A DNA stretch of 35,252 nt from Sphingomonadaceae bacterium (GCA_025359425.1 JANYGC010000117.1:1-35252), one strand, 5' to 3'. Positions 18,988 to 26,823 are shown, counted from the stretch's first letter. Notes: generated by a model from the letters alone, not told the origin. Numbers and translations: made by a program.

Positions 18988-19571
18988 TTGACCTCGATAG
19001 TCTCACCCGACTGACCGGGGAAGCCTGCAAACAAGGCTTCGCTCATCTTGGGCGCGCCGAGCGCGGTGGTGGCGAGCGGCGACTTGCCCGAAACCACGAA
19101 AGTTGCGCGGCCTTCCCACAGCGTGGCCCCGCTGGCCCGGTCGCGGATCGAGACCGACAGGTCGGTGGCGATCTCGGCGGCGGGTTTGGGTGAGAGGTTG
19201 ATCCCGAGCCCGAGCCCGACGCCCGAACCGTAGCTCCCGGTCGATCCGCCCACCCCGACGCTGACCGGGCTGGTCCCGGCCGGCGCGAGCGTGCGGCGCG
19301 ACAATTTGACCAGCGCGACTTGCCCGCCGCTGCCCGGTTTCGCCTCGGTGTAGCCGAGCAGGATCAGCTGGCGCGTGACCGCGGCGCTGTAAGTCTGCCA
19401 TTCGAGTGAGGCTGGATCGCTGCCGGGTGCGGCCTCAACCGCGATCGCGCCCTTGCCCAGCGGCGACACATCGGGGGCATGGAACCGCGTAACCTGAACC
19501 GGCCCGACCGGGGCGACGCAGCCGGCCAGCACTGTACCAGCGAGCACGGCAGCAAGAGCAAGACGCTTCAT
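18984..19571 (-). CDS. DUF4136 lipoprotein
   Basis: 195 residues with a short lipoprotein signal ending LAGC (Cys18). The mature part has [10 protein letters not shown] near the start, [18 protein letters not shown], and a closing block [15 protein letters not shown] typical of DUF4136. A Gly/Ser-rich stretch ([20 protein letters not shown]) lies in the middle. Function unknown. On the minus strand it follows the paralogue at 19631–20365 and precedes the M14 gene start, so the three probably form one operon. The upstream frame to 19766 overlaps the paralogue and is not used. Confidence 0.8.
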   Translation of the reverse strand: MKRLALAAVLAGTVLAGCVAPVGPVQVTRFHAPDVSPLGKGAIAVEAAPGSDPASLEWQTYSAAVTRQLILLGYTEAKPGSGGQVALVKLSRRTLAPAGTSPVSVGVGGSTGSYGSGVGLGLGINLSPKPAAEIATDLSVSIRDRASGATLWEGRATFVVSGKSPLATTALGAPKMSEALFAGFPGQSGETIEVK

Positions 19572-19630
19572 CGGATGCGACCTTTCACAAGTGCGCAATC
19601 CTGCGGCGCAACGCCCCGTTATGCAAGCGC

Positions 19631-20365
19631 CTAACGGCGCAGGCTGGCCTCGCCGATCTTCACCGGGAAACCGTCGAACAGCCCGGCCGAGAGTTTGTCG
19701 GCGATCGCCTGATCGGACCAGCGCCGGTCGCCCTCGCGGGTCAGCATTTCGGCGCGGCCTTCCCACAAGACCTGCCCGCTGGCGCGGTCGCGGATGCGGG
19801 CTTCGAGCCGGGTCGAAATGATTGCGCCGCGTGGGCGTGAGCCATCGATCACGATGCCCACGCCCATCGAGGTCCCGCGATTCGAAACGCCCATACTGAC
19901 TTCGCCGCTGACCGGCTTGTGCGGTGCTTCGCGGGGCTGCGCTTCGATCCGGATCACGCGCACTTCGGCGATCTGGCCGCTGGTCGGGGTGATCGTCGCG
20001 GCGTCGTAGCCCGAATGGACCAGCCGGTCTTCGACCGCAGCTTCGAACGTGGCGTTGAAGCGCTGGTCGGGTGCCGGGCCTACGGCATCGTCATCGGCCC
20101 CGGCGGGCATCGCAACCACCGAGATTGATCCGTGCGCAAGTGCCAGCGCAGCATCGCCATCGGCCCGGAAGCGGCTGACCTGAACCGGTCCTTCGCCGTG
20201 CTCGACCGAACGCGATGGGCCGCCGCGCCAACCCGCTGCATCGTGCCAGCGCGGACCGTCGCCCCAGCCGCCACCCCAGCCGCCGCGCTGCGCCATCAAC
20301 GCAGTGCCGGACAGGGCGAGCGTGGCAACGAGGGTGATCTGGATCAGGGCCGGGCGGGACAGCAT
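19631..20365 (-). CDS. DUF4136 exported protein with Gly/Trp-rich N-terminus
   Basis: 244 residues. A Sec signal (LIQITLVATLALSGTALMA) leads into a Gly/Trp/Arg-rich segment (about residues 25–50). The body repeats the layout of its neighbour: VQVSRFRADG, ARIRDRASGQVLWEGRAEM and a closing FDGFPVKIGEASLRR. Unlike its two relatives in this window it lacks an obvious lipobox. The ATG at 20365 was chosen because it directly precedes the signal peptide. It is the first gene of the minus-strand run and divergent from galE. Confidence 0.75.
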   Translation of the reverse strand: MLSRPALIQITLVATLALSGTALMAQRGGWGGGWGDGPRWHDAAGWRGGPSRSVEHGEGPVQVSRFRADGDAALALAHGSISVVAMPAGADDDAVGPAPDQRFNATFEAAVEDRLVHSGYDAATITPTSGQIAEVRVIRIEAQPREAPHKPVSGEVSMGVSNRGTSMGVGIVIDGSRPRGAIISTRLEARIRDRASGQVLWEGRAEMLTREGDRRWSDQAIADKLSAGLFDGFPVKIGEASLRR

Positions 20366-20523
20366 GAAGGATGATCCTTGGGACAAAGGCGGTGGATGCG
20401 CAATGCCTTCGCCTTTCAAGCTTGCGCTGCGCTGAACACGCCGTGAAAAGCAGGGCAAAACGCGCCGAATTGCGCGATTGTTAACCACTTCATTGCCGGA
20501 CCATGCTAGCGGCCTTAGCCATC

Positions 20524-21531
20524 ATGACTGACAAATGCCCCGTACTCGTGACCGGCGGTGCCGGCTATATCGGCAGCCACGCGGTGCTCGCGCTGGTCGA
20601 CCAGGGCTGGTCGGTGGCAGTGATCGACAATCTGACCACCGGGTTCCGCTGGGCGGTGCCCGACGGCGTGCCGTTCTACCAGGGCGATATCGAGGACGCT
20701 GGCCTGCTCGCGCGGATCTTTGCCGAGCAGGGCACGCGGGCCGTGATGCACTTTGCGGGCTCGATCATCGTCCCCGAATCGGTCGAGAACCCGCTCAAGT
20801 ATTATCACAACAACACCGCCAAGAGCCGCGCACTGATTGCCGCAGCGGTGGCCGGCGGCCTCAAGCACTTCATCTTCAGCTCGACCGCGGCGACCTATGG
20901 CAGTCCCAAGGAATCGCCGGTCCGCGAGGACAGCCCCAAGCTGCCGATCAATCCTTACGGCATGTCCAAGCTGATGACCGAGACGATGCTCGCCGATGTC
21001 GCGGCGGCGCATCCGCTCAACTATTGCGCGCTGCGCTATTTCAACGTCGCCGGGGCCGATCCGCGCGCGCGCACCGGGCAATCGACTGCGGGCGCAACGC
21101 ACCTGATCAAGGTCGCGGTCGAGGCGGCGCTGGGCAAGCGCTCTCATGTTGAGGTGTTCGGCACCGACTATGCGACCCCCGACGGCACCGGGGTGCGCGA
21201 TTACATCCACGTCAGCGATCTGGCCGCAGCGCACGTTCTCGCGCTCGAGGCGCTGATCGCAAGCCCGGCCGAATCGTTGACGATGAACGCCGGTTACGGC
21301 CGCGGCTTCTCGGTGCTCGAAGTGCTCGATGCGGTCGACCGGGTGACCAACCTGACGATCAAACGCCGCCTCAGCCCGCGCCGCGCGGGCGATCCCGATG
21401 CGCTGATTTCGGACAATGCGAAGATCAAGGCGACCCTGCCGTGGGTGCCGCAATACGCCGATCTCGACGTGATCGTTGCCCACGCCCTGCAATGGGAACG
21501 CAAACTCGGGGAAATCCGCGCCAATACTTGA
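20524..21531 (+). CDS. galE: UDP-glucose 4-epimerase
   Basis: 335 residues of the extended short-chain dehydrogenase family. The NAD-binding VTGGAGYIGSH lies near residue 9; the catalytic Ser/Thr region is IFSSTAATYG and the YxxxK motif is YGMSK. FNVAGADPRARTGQ and DGTGVRDYIHVSDLA are typical of GalE. It interconverts UDP-glucose and UDP-galactose for surface polysaccharides. The ATG at 20524 is preferred over an in-frame start at 20503. The -35 box of the rpmJ promoter overlaps its stop codon. Confidence 0.93.
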   Translation: MTDKCPVLVTGGAGYIGSHAVLALVDQGWSVAVIDNLTTGFRWAVPDGVPFYQGDIEDAGLLARIFAEQGTRAVMHFAGSIIVPESVENPLKYYHNNTAKSRALIAAAVAGGLKHFIFSSTAATYGSPKESPVREDSPKLPINPYGMSKLMTETMLADVAAAHPLNYCALRYFNVAGADPRARTGQSTAGATHLIKVAVEAALGKRSHVEVFGTDYATPDGTGVRDYIHVSDLAAAHVLALEALIASPAESLTMNAGYGRGFSVLEVLDAVDRVTNLTIKRRLSPRRAGDPDALISDNAKIKATLPWVPQYADLDVIVAHALQWERKLGEIRANT

Positions 21532-21556
21532 CTTGGGCCTGACTCGCCCGTAACGG
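21528..21556 (+). promoter_or_regulatory. rpmJ promoter overlapping the galE stop codon
   Basis: TTGACT (21528–21533), a 17-nt spacer and TAACGG (21551–21556). The same boxes, the same spacing and the same following CCC occur before rpmH (26795–26823). The galE TGA (21529–21531) lies inside the -35 box. Confidence 0.65.
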
Positions 21557-21600
21557 CCCACCTTCAATTTCAAGCGGCTCTGACCGCTCCCGAGGAACCT

Positions 21601-21726
21601 ATGAAGATTCGCAACAGCCTCAAGTCGCTCAAGGGTCGTCACCGCGACAACCGCGTGATCCGTCGCCGCGGGCGCACTTATGTGATCAACAAGACCAACC
21701 GCCGCTTCAAGGCGCGCCAGGGCTAA
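21601..21726 (+). CDS. rpmJ: 50S ribosomal protein L36 (zinc-free type)
   Basis: 41 residues, [20 protein letters not shown] onward, ending RRFKARQG. It has none of the four zinc ligands (Cys3/His1) of the classical L36, so it is the C-minus form usual in alphaproteobacteria. It binds 23S rRNA in the large subunit. GAGGA lies 6 nt before the ATG. It is monocistronic in appearance: its own promoter overlaps the galE end and a strong hairpin follows. Confidence 0.95.
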   Translation: MKIRNSLKSLKGRHRDNRVIRRRGRTYVINKTNRRFKARQG

Positions 21727-21770
21727 GCCCGGCTGGCGGACCGATTGACCGGTTCCGCCTGACAATATTC

Positions 21771-21810
21771 CGGCCCGCCTCCGACCCGGAGCGCGGGCCG
21801 AAATCGTTTT
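21771..21810 (+). terminator. Rho-independent terminator after rpmJ
   Basis: A 13-bp stem (21771–21783 with 21787–21800, one bulged C) has an ACC loop, then AAATCGTTTT. The stem is very GC-rich; the T-run is displaced by 6 nt, so it may be less sharp than usual. Confidence 0.7.
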
Positions 21811-21822
21811 GGAGGTGCGATC

Positions 21823-22437
21823 ATGCCAGGTGCAATCGAAGCAGTGGTGTTCGATGTCGGCAAAGTGCTGGTCGAATGGGAACGCGACTTGCCGTTCCGC
21901 CACTTGATCTCGGACGCGGCCGAGCGCGCGTATTTCATGGACACGGTGATCCCGCTTGAATGGCACGCCCAGCACGACGCCGGGCGCAACGCCGCCGAGA
22001 TGATCGCCGAACGCAGCGCGCAGTTTCCGGATCATGCCCATCTGATCGAGGCCTGGCTCAGCCACTTCAACGAGACGATTCCGGGGCCAGTGCCGGGCAG
22101 CGCTACCATCGTCGAGGAGCTGCACGCGCGCGGGGTGCCGCTTTACGCGATCACCAACTTCGGTAGCGACACCTGGGCGGGGTTTGCGCCAACCTGGCCG
22201 CTGCGAGAGCGTTTCATCGACATCGTCGTCTCAGGCGACGAGCTGCTCGCCAAGCCCGATCCGGCGATTTACGCGCTGGCCGAGGCCCGGTTCGGCCGCG
22301 CGGCGAGCACCATGCTGTTCATCGACGACAGCCTGCCCAATGTCGTCAGCGCGCGCGCGAGCGGCTGGCACGCGCACCATTTCAATGGCGCGGAAAGCTT
22401 GCGCGCCGAACTGAGCGAGCGCGGGCTGCTGGGCTGA
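21823..22437 (+). CDS. HAD-family (HAD-IA, YihX-like) phosphatase
   Basis: 204 residues. Motif I reads VFDVGKVL: the nucleophile Asp is present, but the usual second Asp (DxD) is Gly, as in YihX-like and related HAD-IA proteins. Motif II is AITNF, motif III Lys is in LLAKPDPAIY and motif IV is FIDDSLPNV. A helical cap lies at about residues 20–85. It is likely a small-molecule phosphatase; the substrate cannot be told. GGAGGT lies 6 nt upstream of the ATG. Repeat element C follows 4 nt after its stop. Confidence 0.87.
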   Translation: MPGAIEAVVFDVGKVLVEWERDLPFRHLISDAAERAYFMDTVIPLEWHAQHDAGRNAAEMIAERSAQFPDHAHLIEAWLSHFNETIPGPVPGSATIVEELHARGVPLYAITNFGSDTWAGFAPTWPLRERFIDIVVSGDELLAKPDPAIYALAEARFGRAASTMLFIDDSLPNVVSARASGWHAHHFNGAESLRAELSERGLLG

Positions 22438-22441
22438 GTTC

Positions 22442-22583
22442 GGCTCTCGCGAAGGCGCAAAGGGATATTTCTTGGGGCGAAGCCCTGCAGTTCTTGAAGT
22501 TCGGCCTGACCTGAGGTCGGAGGAATGGGCATGGCTTGCGGCGCAAAGCGACCGCTTGGCGCCTTTGCGCCTTGGCGAGAGCC
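22442..22583. repeat. Intergenic palindrome element C (same family as element D)
   Basis: The arm GGCTCTCGCGAAGGCGCAAA (from 22442) is the reverse complement of TTTGCGCCTTGGCGAGAGCC (ending 22583) with one mismatch. The centre is about 95 nt. The outer arms match those of the element at 27400–27550. It is non-coding and lies between convergent genes. Confidence 0.8.
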
Positions 22584-22619
22584 AATCTTCTCCTACGCCT
22601 TGGCGCGCGCCAAACAAAA

Positions 22620-22647
22620 GGCCCCCGCTCCGGGTGGAGCGAGGGCC
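22620..22647 (-). terminator. Rho-independent terminator of the CC_3452-like gene
   Basis: A 12-bp stem (22620–22631 with 22636–22647, one mismatch) has a 4-nt loop and is followed on the minus strand by TTTTGTTT. Confidence 0.85.
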
Positions 22648-22685
22648 AGGGGGGCTGTTCTAGGAGTGCCTGGAGCCAATTCGCG

Positions 22686-23030
22686 TCAGGCGGCCGCGTT
22701 GCACTTGGTCAGATCTTCGGCGCCGAAGTCACCCTTCGGGCCGGTGAACGACTGGACCTTGCCGAATGCCTTGACCACCTGGATGCAGGTGTTGAGCGGG
22801 CGGGCGCCGTCGATTGCGCCGCCGCAGCTGTCAGCGGCGCACTTCCACACGACGCCGTTGACGACCTTGTCCCTGGGCGCGGCGACCGCGGTCGACAGCT
22901 TGGCGTTGTAGCGGCTGGCTCCGGCGTGCGCCGGCGTCACGGTGGCCGAAAAGCTCAGCAGCGTGCCGGCGAAAGCAAGACCGGCGACCAGGACGCTGCG
23001 CGACAACTGGCTGGAAAGAATGGTGTTCAT
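22686..23030 (-). CDS. Small exported four-cysteine protein, CC_3452-like
   Basis: 114 residues. The signal peptide has hydrophobic core SVLVAGLAFAGTLLSF and a likely cut after AHA (residue 36). The mature protein starts GASRYNAKLSTAVAAPRDKV and carries WKCAADSCGG, a third Cys in NTCIQVVKAFG and a fourth in LTKCN, the layout I recall for CC_3452-family proteins of Caulobacter and sphingomonads. Two disulfides are plausible; function unknown. AAGGGG lies about 11 nt before the ATG. It is divergent from an HxlR regulator and has its own terminator. Confidence 0.8.
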   Translation of the reverse strand: MNTILSSQLSRSVLVAGLAFAGTLLSFSATVTPAHAGASRYNAKLSTAVAAPRDKVVNGVVWKCAADSCGGAIDGARPLNTCIQVVKAFGKVQSFTGPKGDFGAEDLTKCNAAA

Positions 23031-23113
23031 GATCGTATTCCCCTTAAGGTTTTTGCCGCGCAAGGATCGAAAGGGGGCCTGGGAGGGACGACTCGATTTG
23101 CGTTGCTAATTGC

Positions 23114-23149
23114 TACCTAACGAGATAGGTTTTCAGTTGCAACTAGAAA
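23114..23149 (-). promoter_or_regulatory. Putative promoter/operator between the CC_3452-like gene and hxlR
   Basis: On the minus strand, TTGCAA (23137–23142) and TAGGTA (23114–23119) are spaced by 17 nt. The -35 box is the centre of a palindrome, AGTTGCAACT (23135–23144), flanked by TTTC and GAAA. A GTTGCAAA half-site recurs at 23203–23210 just before hxlR. This is a plausible HxlR-type operator; binding is inferred. Confidence 0.45.
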
Positions 23150-23229
23150 CTGTGCATCGCAGCAAAGATTTTTTTGTCGGTGGTGAAGCCGGATTGAGTT
23201 AGGTTGCAAAACGGGATTGAGGAACGACG

Positions 23230-23745
23230 ATGGGAAAGCTTCGCGAACCGCTGAACGATATGCAGAATTGCGGGCTTCCCGCCGCGCTCGAGGTGATGGG
23301 TGAACGCTGGTCGTTCATGATCCTGCGCGCGGGCTTTAACGGTCTGCACCACTTCGAGGAGTTCCTCGGCACGCTTGGCATCGCCCGCAACATCCTGTCG
23401 AATCGCCTCGCGCGGCTGGTCGAGCACGGCATCATGAAGCGCGAGGCGCTGCCCGAAGATCGCCGCAAGATCGAATACCGCCTGACCGCCAAAGGCCTCG
23501 ACCTGCTCCCCGCGATGCTCGCGCTGCGCCAGTGGGGCGAGAAATACGGCGAAGGCGTGCCCAGCAACCCGGTGCTGTGCGACGCCCGCGACGGCTTGCC
23601 GATCGCGCTGATCGGCATCCACGCCCACGACGGCCGCGTGCTCGGCCCGATGGATTTGGAGTGGCGGGATATGGCCGATGTCGGGAAGGCGGAGGTCGAG
23701 GATGGCCCGGAAGACGTGCGGCCGCCGTTGAGTGCGCTGCGGTAG
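23230..23745 (+). CDS. HxlR-family winged-helix transcriptional regulator
   Basis: 171 residues. The HxlR signature is clear: CGLPAALEVMGERWSFMILR (the Cys typical of the family N-terminus), HHFEEFLGTLGIARNILSNR (recognition helix) and LARLVEHGIMKREALPEDRR (wing), then the dimer helices. A 60-residue C-terminal extension follows the core (about 112–171). HxlR proteins often sense reactive electrophiles or oxidants and usually regulate a divergent gene, here the CC_3452-like gene. The effector is unknown. Confidence 0.9.
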   Translation: MGKLREPLNDMQNCGLPAALEVMGERWSFMILRAGFNGLHHFEEFLGTLGIARNILSNRLARLVEHGIMKREALPEDRRKIEYRLTAKGLDLLPAMLALRQWGEKYGEGVPSNPVLCDARDGLPIALIGIHAHDGRVLGPMDLEWRDMADVGKAEVEDGPEDVRPPLSALR

Positions 23746-23752
23746 AAACGGT

Positions 23753-24244
23753 TCAGAGTTGCAAGTCTGACTCAATTTGAGATGTATCTACTGGTCGTAA
23801 AGTCTGAATGAGATTCAGCGCTAGCATCAAGTTGATTATTCCGCCGCCAATGATGCCGGAAAGTGCAGCCGATACCACAAGAAGGACGAATGCTTCGGGG
23901 AAAGCTTGATCGCCGTTCAGGCCAAATGCCAACGCAACAAGCCAGCTAATCCCTGAAAGGACAATCGCGACCAGAAGCACGAGCCGAAAAATCCCAAAGA
24001 CAAAAACCACCGGGGAATTCATTGGGAGCTTTGGCAGTTTCCCAACGGTTAGCCTGCGAACCAACCAGGTTACCATGCCCCAGCCCAAGATCGCGAGAAT
24101 TACCAGGCCGTTGAGAACGCGCGCTCCTAACTCTGAAGCGCGATATATTCCTGACTCGACGAAATAATATGCACCGCATGCCACCAAAATGCTCGCTACG
24201 ACGAGAAATGTCAGGATGCCCCAAGAAGAATTGCGCCTAATCAT
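23753..24244 (-). CDS. Orphan four-TM membrane protein with atypical base composition
   Basis: 163 residues with four hydrophobic segments: ILTFLVVASILVACGAYYFV (near residue 10), VLNGLVILAILGWGMVTWLV (about 43–62), VFVFGIFRLVLLVAIVLSGI (about 80–99) and VLLVVSAALSGIIGGGIINL (about 120–139). I do not recognise a family. Two 60-nt rows counted by eye gave 25/60 and 31/60 G+C, clearly below its neighbours, which suggests recent acquisition. The ATG start has only a weak Shine–Dalgarno. It converges tightly with hxlR, 7 nt apart. Confidence 0.7.
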   Translation of the reverse strand: MIRRNSSWGILTFLVVASILVACGAYYFVESGIYRASELGARVLNGLVILAILGWGMVTWLVRRLTVGKLPKLPMNSPVVFVFGIFRLVLLVAIVLSGISWLVALAFGLNGDQAFPEAFVLLVVSAALSGIIGGGIINLMLALNLIQTLRPVDTSQIESDLQL

Positions 24245-24256
24245 TTGAGAGCCATC

Positions 24257-24293
24257 GCACCGTGCGCCAAAGATCGCAACGATCGCATGGTGC
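24257..24293. repeat. Nested inverted repeat downstream of comM
   Basis: The outer arms GCACCGTGCG and CGCATGGTGC pair with one mismatch; inside, GATCG-CAA-CGATC is a perfect small palindrome. There is no T-run, so it is not a typical intrinsic terminator. It separates comM from the atypical membrane-protein gene. Confidence 0.5.
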
Positions 24294-24295
24294 GC

Positions 24296-25804
24296 TTAAT
24301 TTCTAGGCGCCACCCGCCGATAACTCAGCGCCTCGGCCACGTGGATGCGCCCCACCCCTTCGCTCCCTGACAAATCCGCTATCGTCCGCGCGACGCGTAG
24401 CATCCGGGTGTAGCCGCGCGCGGAGAGCCGCATCGCTTCGGCGGCTTGGAGAAGGAGCTTGCGGCCCGGCTCGTCCGGGGTGGCGTGGAGTTCGAGCATG
24501 TCGCCATTGAGGTCGGCGTTGCTGCGCATCTTGGTGCCCGCGAGCCGTTCGGTCTGGACCCGCCGCGCTGCCGCGACCCGCGCGGCGACTTCGGCGCTGC
24601 CTTCGGCCGGCGGCGGCAGGCCGAGATCGGCGGCGCTGACCGGGTCGACTTCGACGTGGAGGTCGATCCGGTCGAGCAACGGCCCGGAGACTTTGCCCTG
24701 ATAGTCCGCCGCGCAGCGGGGTGCGCGCGAGCAGGCCAGCGCCGGATCGCCGAGATGCCCGCAGCGGCACGGGTTCATCGCCGCCACCAATTGCACCCGC
24801 GCCGGGAAAGTCACATGGGCATTGGCCCGCGCGACATCGACCACCCCGGTCTCCAGCGGCTGGCGCAGCGAATCGAGCACCGCGCGCTGGAACTCGGGCA
24901 ATTCGTCGAGGAACAAGACGCCCAGATGCGCGAGGCTGACCTCGCCCGGGCGCACGCGCAGTCCGCCGCCGACCAGCGCCGCCATCGAGGCCGAATGGTG
25001 CGGCGTGCGGAACGGGCGGACCTGGCTGATCCGGCCATCCAGCAGCGTACCCGCCACCGACGAGACCATCGATGTTTCAAGCGCCTCGGCCGGGGTCAGC
25101 CGCGGCAAAATCCCCGGCAGGCAGCTCGCCAGCAATGATTTGCCCGCGCCCGGCGGCCCGATCATCAGCAGGTTGTGGCCCCCGGCGGCGGCAATTTCGA
25201 GCGCGCGCTTGGCGCTTTCCTGACCCTTGACCTGCTTGAGATCGGGCCCGAAGCCCGGTTCCTCGGCCACGCCCAGCGCCGGCTCGGGCAATTGCTGGGT
25301 GCCTTTGAGATGGTTGAGCAGACTGACCAGATTGGGCGCGGCGAGGATCGGGATCCCGCTCGCCCAGCGTGCCTCGCTCCCTTGCGCGGCGGGGCAGATC
25401 AGCCCTTTGTCCTGCCCGCTGGCGTGGAGCGCGGCGAGCAGCACCCCGGGGCTGGCGATGATCCGCCCATCGAGCGCCAGTTCGCCCACCGCGACAAAAT
25501 CGTGCAATTGCTCGGCATCGGTCACGCCCATTGCCGCGAGCAGCGCCAGCGCGATCGGCAGATCGTAATGCGAGCCTTCCTTGGGCAGATCGGCCGGCGA
25601 CAGGTTGATCGTGATCCGTTTGGGCGGGAGCGACAGTCCCATCGCCGAAAGCGCGGCGTGGACGCGTTCCTGGCTTTCCTTGACCGCTTTATCGGGCAGG
25701 CCGACCACATTGAACTTGGGCAGGCCGGGCGCGATCTGGCACTGCACTTCGACCCCGCGCGCCTCAAGCCCCAGATAGGCAACCGTCTGAACCAGCGCGA
25801 CCAA
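24296..25804 (-). CDS. comM: YifB/ComM-family Mg-chelatase-like AAA+ ATPase
   Basis: 502 residues. The Lon-like N-domain starts VALVQTVAYLGLEARGVEVQ; the AAA+ core has Walker A GPPGAGKS, Walker B VLFLDELPEF and the Cys-rich AMNPCRCGHLGDP; the C-terminal Mg-chelatase domain includes RGYTRMLRVARTIADL. In Vibrio, ComM is a hexameric helicase that extends branch migration during natural transformation. The TTG at 25804 was chosen: GGGGG lies 6 nt upstream and the protein then begins as family members do. No other competence gene is visible nearby. Confidence 0.93.
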   Translation of the reverse strand: MVALVQTVAYLGLEARGVEVQCQIAPGLPKFNVVGLPDKAVKESQERVHAALSAMGLSLPPKRITINLSPADLPKEGSHYDLPIALALLAAMGVTDAEQLHDFVAVGELALDGRIIASPGVLLAALHASGQDKGLICPAAQGSEARWASGIPILAAPNLVSLLNHLKGTQQLPEPALGVAEEPGFGPDLKQVKGQESAKRALEIAAAGGHNLLMIGPPGAGKSLLASCLPGILPRLTPAEALETSMVSSVAGTLLDGRISQVRPFRTPHHSASMAALVGGGLRVRPGEVSLAHLGVLFLDELPEFQRAVLDSLRQPLETGVVDVARANAHVTFPARVQLVAAMNPCRCGHLGDPALACSRAPRCAADYQGKVSGPLLDRIDLHVEVDPVSAADLGLPPPAEGSAEVAARVAAARRVQTERLAGTKMRSNADLNGDMLELHATPDEPGRKLLLQAAEAMRLSARGYTRMLRVARTIADLSGSEGVGRIHVAEALSYRRVAPRN

Positions 25805-25960
25805 GTAATGCCCCCAAGTGTTAGCGCGTAATACTTGGGTGTGGCGCAGTCGCGCGGTGCTGTCGAGCCAATAGCACCGCTTTGGTTCCACTTATGAGAA
25901 AGGCCATCTTAACCTTTGCCATTGGCAAGCCGGTAAGGCGGCGGGTGCGAAAGATGCGTG

Positions 25961-26650
25961 ATGCGCCGCATTGCCGCCTTTGCTCTTGCCCTGATCGCCC
26001 TGACCGGCGCGCCTGCTGCTGCGCAAGTGGTGCCGGTGACCGAGACGGTCGAGGTGAGCTATGAGGTCAGCGACAGCGGTTCTGAGCGGCTGGTCGCCCC
26101 CGAACTCTCCAGCCCGCCCGCTGCTCTGCCTCGCGGCATTGCCAGCTTCGGCCCGTTCCGCGTGCTCGATCCGGGCCGGGCGGCGCTGGTCGGGGTGACC
26201 GACGAGGCCAGCCCGGCGCAGTTCCAGGCGATGCTGCGCGCCTATCCCGGGATCGCGCTGATCGAGATGATCGAATGCCCCGGCACTTTTGACGACGGTG
26301 CCAACCTGCGGCTCGGGCGAATGATTCACGCGCGCGGCATCAGCACCCATGTGCCAGCGGGCGGCTCGGTCCGCTCGGGCGCGGTCGAGCTGTTCCTCGC
26401 CGGCAAAACCCGCGTGGCCGATCCGGGCAGCGAATTCGCGGTGCACAGCTGGGCCGACGAAGACGGGCGCGAAGCGCGCGACTATCCCGCAGACGCGCCC
26501 GAGAACCGCGCCTACATCGCCTATTACGAAGAGATGGGGCTAGCTGGGCCGCAAGCCCGCGCGTTCTATGCGATGACCAATTCCGTGCCCAATGCTCAGG
26601 CCAAGTGGTTCGGCGCGGCGGAAATGGGTCAGTGGGTGCCGCTCAATTGA
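25961..26650 (+). CDS. Exported ClpP/crotonase-fold hydrolase-like protein
   Basis: 229 residues. A Sec signal (RRIAAFALALIALTGAPAAA) is followed by a domain resembling ClpP-like serine hydrolases: ALIEMIECPGTFDDGANLRL at the place of the oxyanion Gly loop, GRMIHARGISTHVPAGGSV, then SGAVELFLAGKTRVADPGSE where the nucleophile Ser sits, and FAVHSW where the family His would be. I recall relatives annotated loosely as 'alpha/beta hydrolase'. Periplasmic location is inferred from the signal; activity is unproven. It is divergent from comM. The GTG at 25958 immediately before the ATG is also possible. Confidence 0.6.
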   Translation: MRRIAAFALALIALTGAPAAAQVVPVTETVEVSYEVSDSGSERLVAPELSSPPAALPRGIASFGPFRVLDPGRAALVGVTDEASPAQFQAMLRAYPGIALIEMIECPGTFDDGANLRLGRMIHARGISTHVPAGGSVRSGAVELFLAGKTRVADPGSEFAVHSWADEDGREARDYPADAPENRAYIAYYEEMGLAGPQARAFYAMTNSVPNAQAKWFGAAEMGQWVPLN

Positions 26651-26794
26651 TCTTGGGTCACCCGAAGAACCGAAGCTGTCACTCGCGCCGCAGGCGCAGC
26701 CTATCCCTTCGATGGTTGGGCCATTCCATTGAATAAGGGTGTTGGCTTCGCCACAGACACTACGGCTTCGGGTCTTCGGATGCACCCGAATCCC

Positions 26795-26823
26795 TTGACT
26801 CGGCCACCACCCTCCAGTAACGG
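26795..26823 (+). promoter_or_regulatory. rpmH promoter
   Basis: TTGACT (26795–26800), a 17-nt spacer and TAACGG (26818–26823), then CCC. The pattern is the same as the rpmJ promoter. The leader to the ATG would be about 60 nt. Confidence 0.65.

Noticed and set aside
20515..22125. 536-codon minus-strand frame across galE, rpmJ and the HAD gene
   Set aside because: It covers three well-supported plus-strand genes and their promoter and terminator; the composition is that of an antisense shadow.
23230..24244. Defence or toxin–antitoxin island at hxlR plus the orphan membrane protein
   Set aside because: Only the base composition is unusual; the two genes are convergent, not an operon, and no nuclease, NTPase or known toxin domain is visible.
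24257..24293. Intrinsic terminator for comM
   Set aside because: A hairpin is present but no U-tract follows on either strand; it is recorded as a repeat instead.
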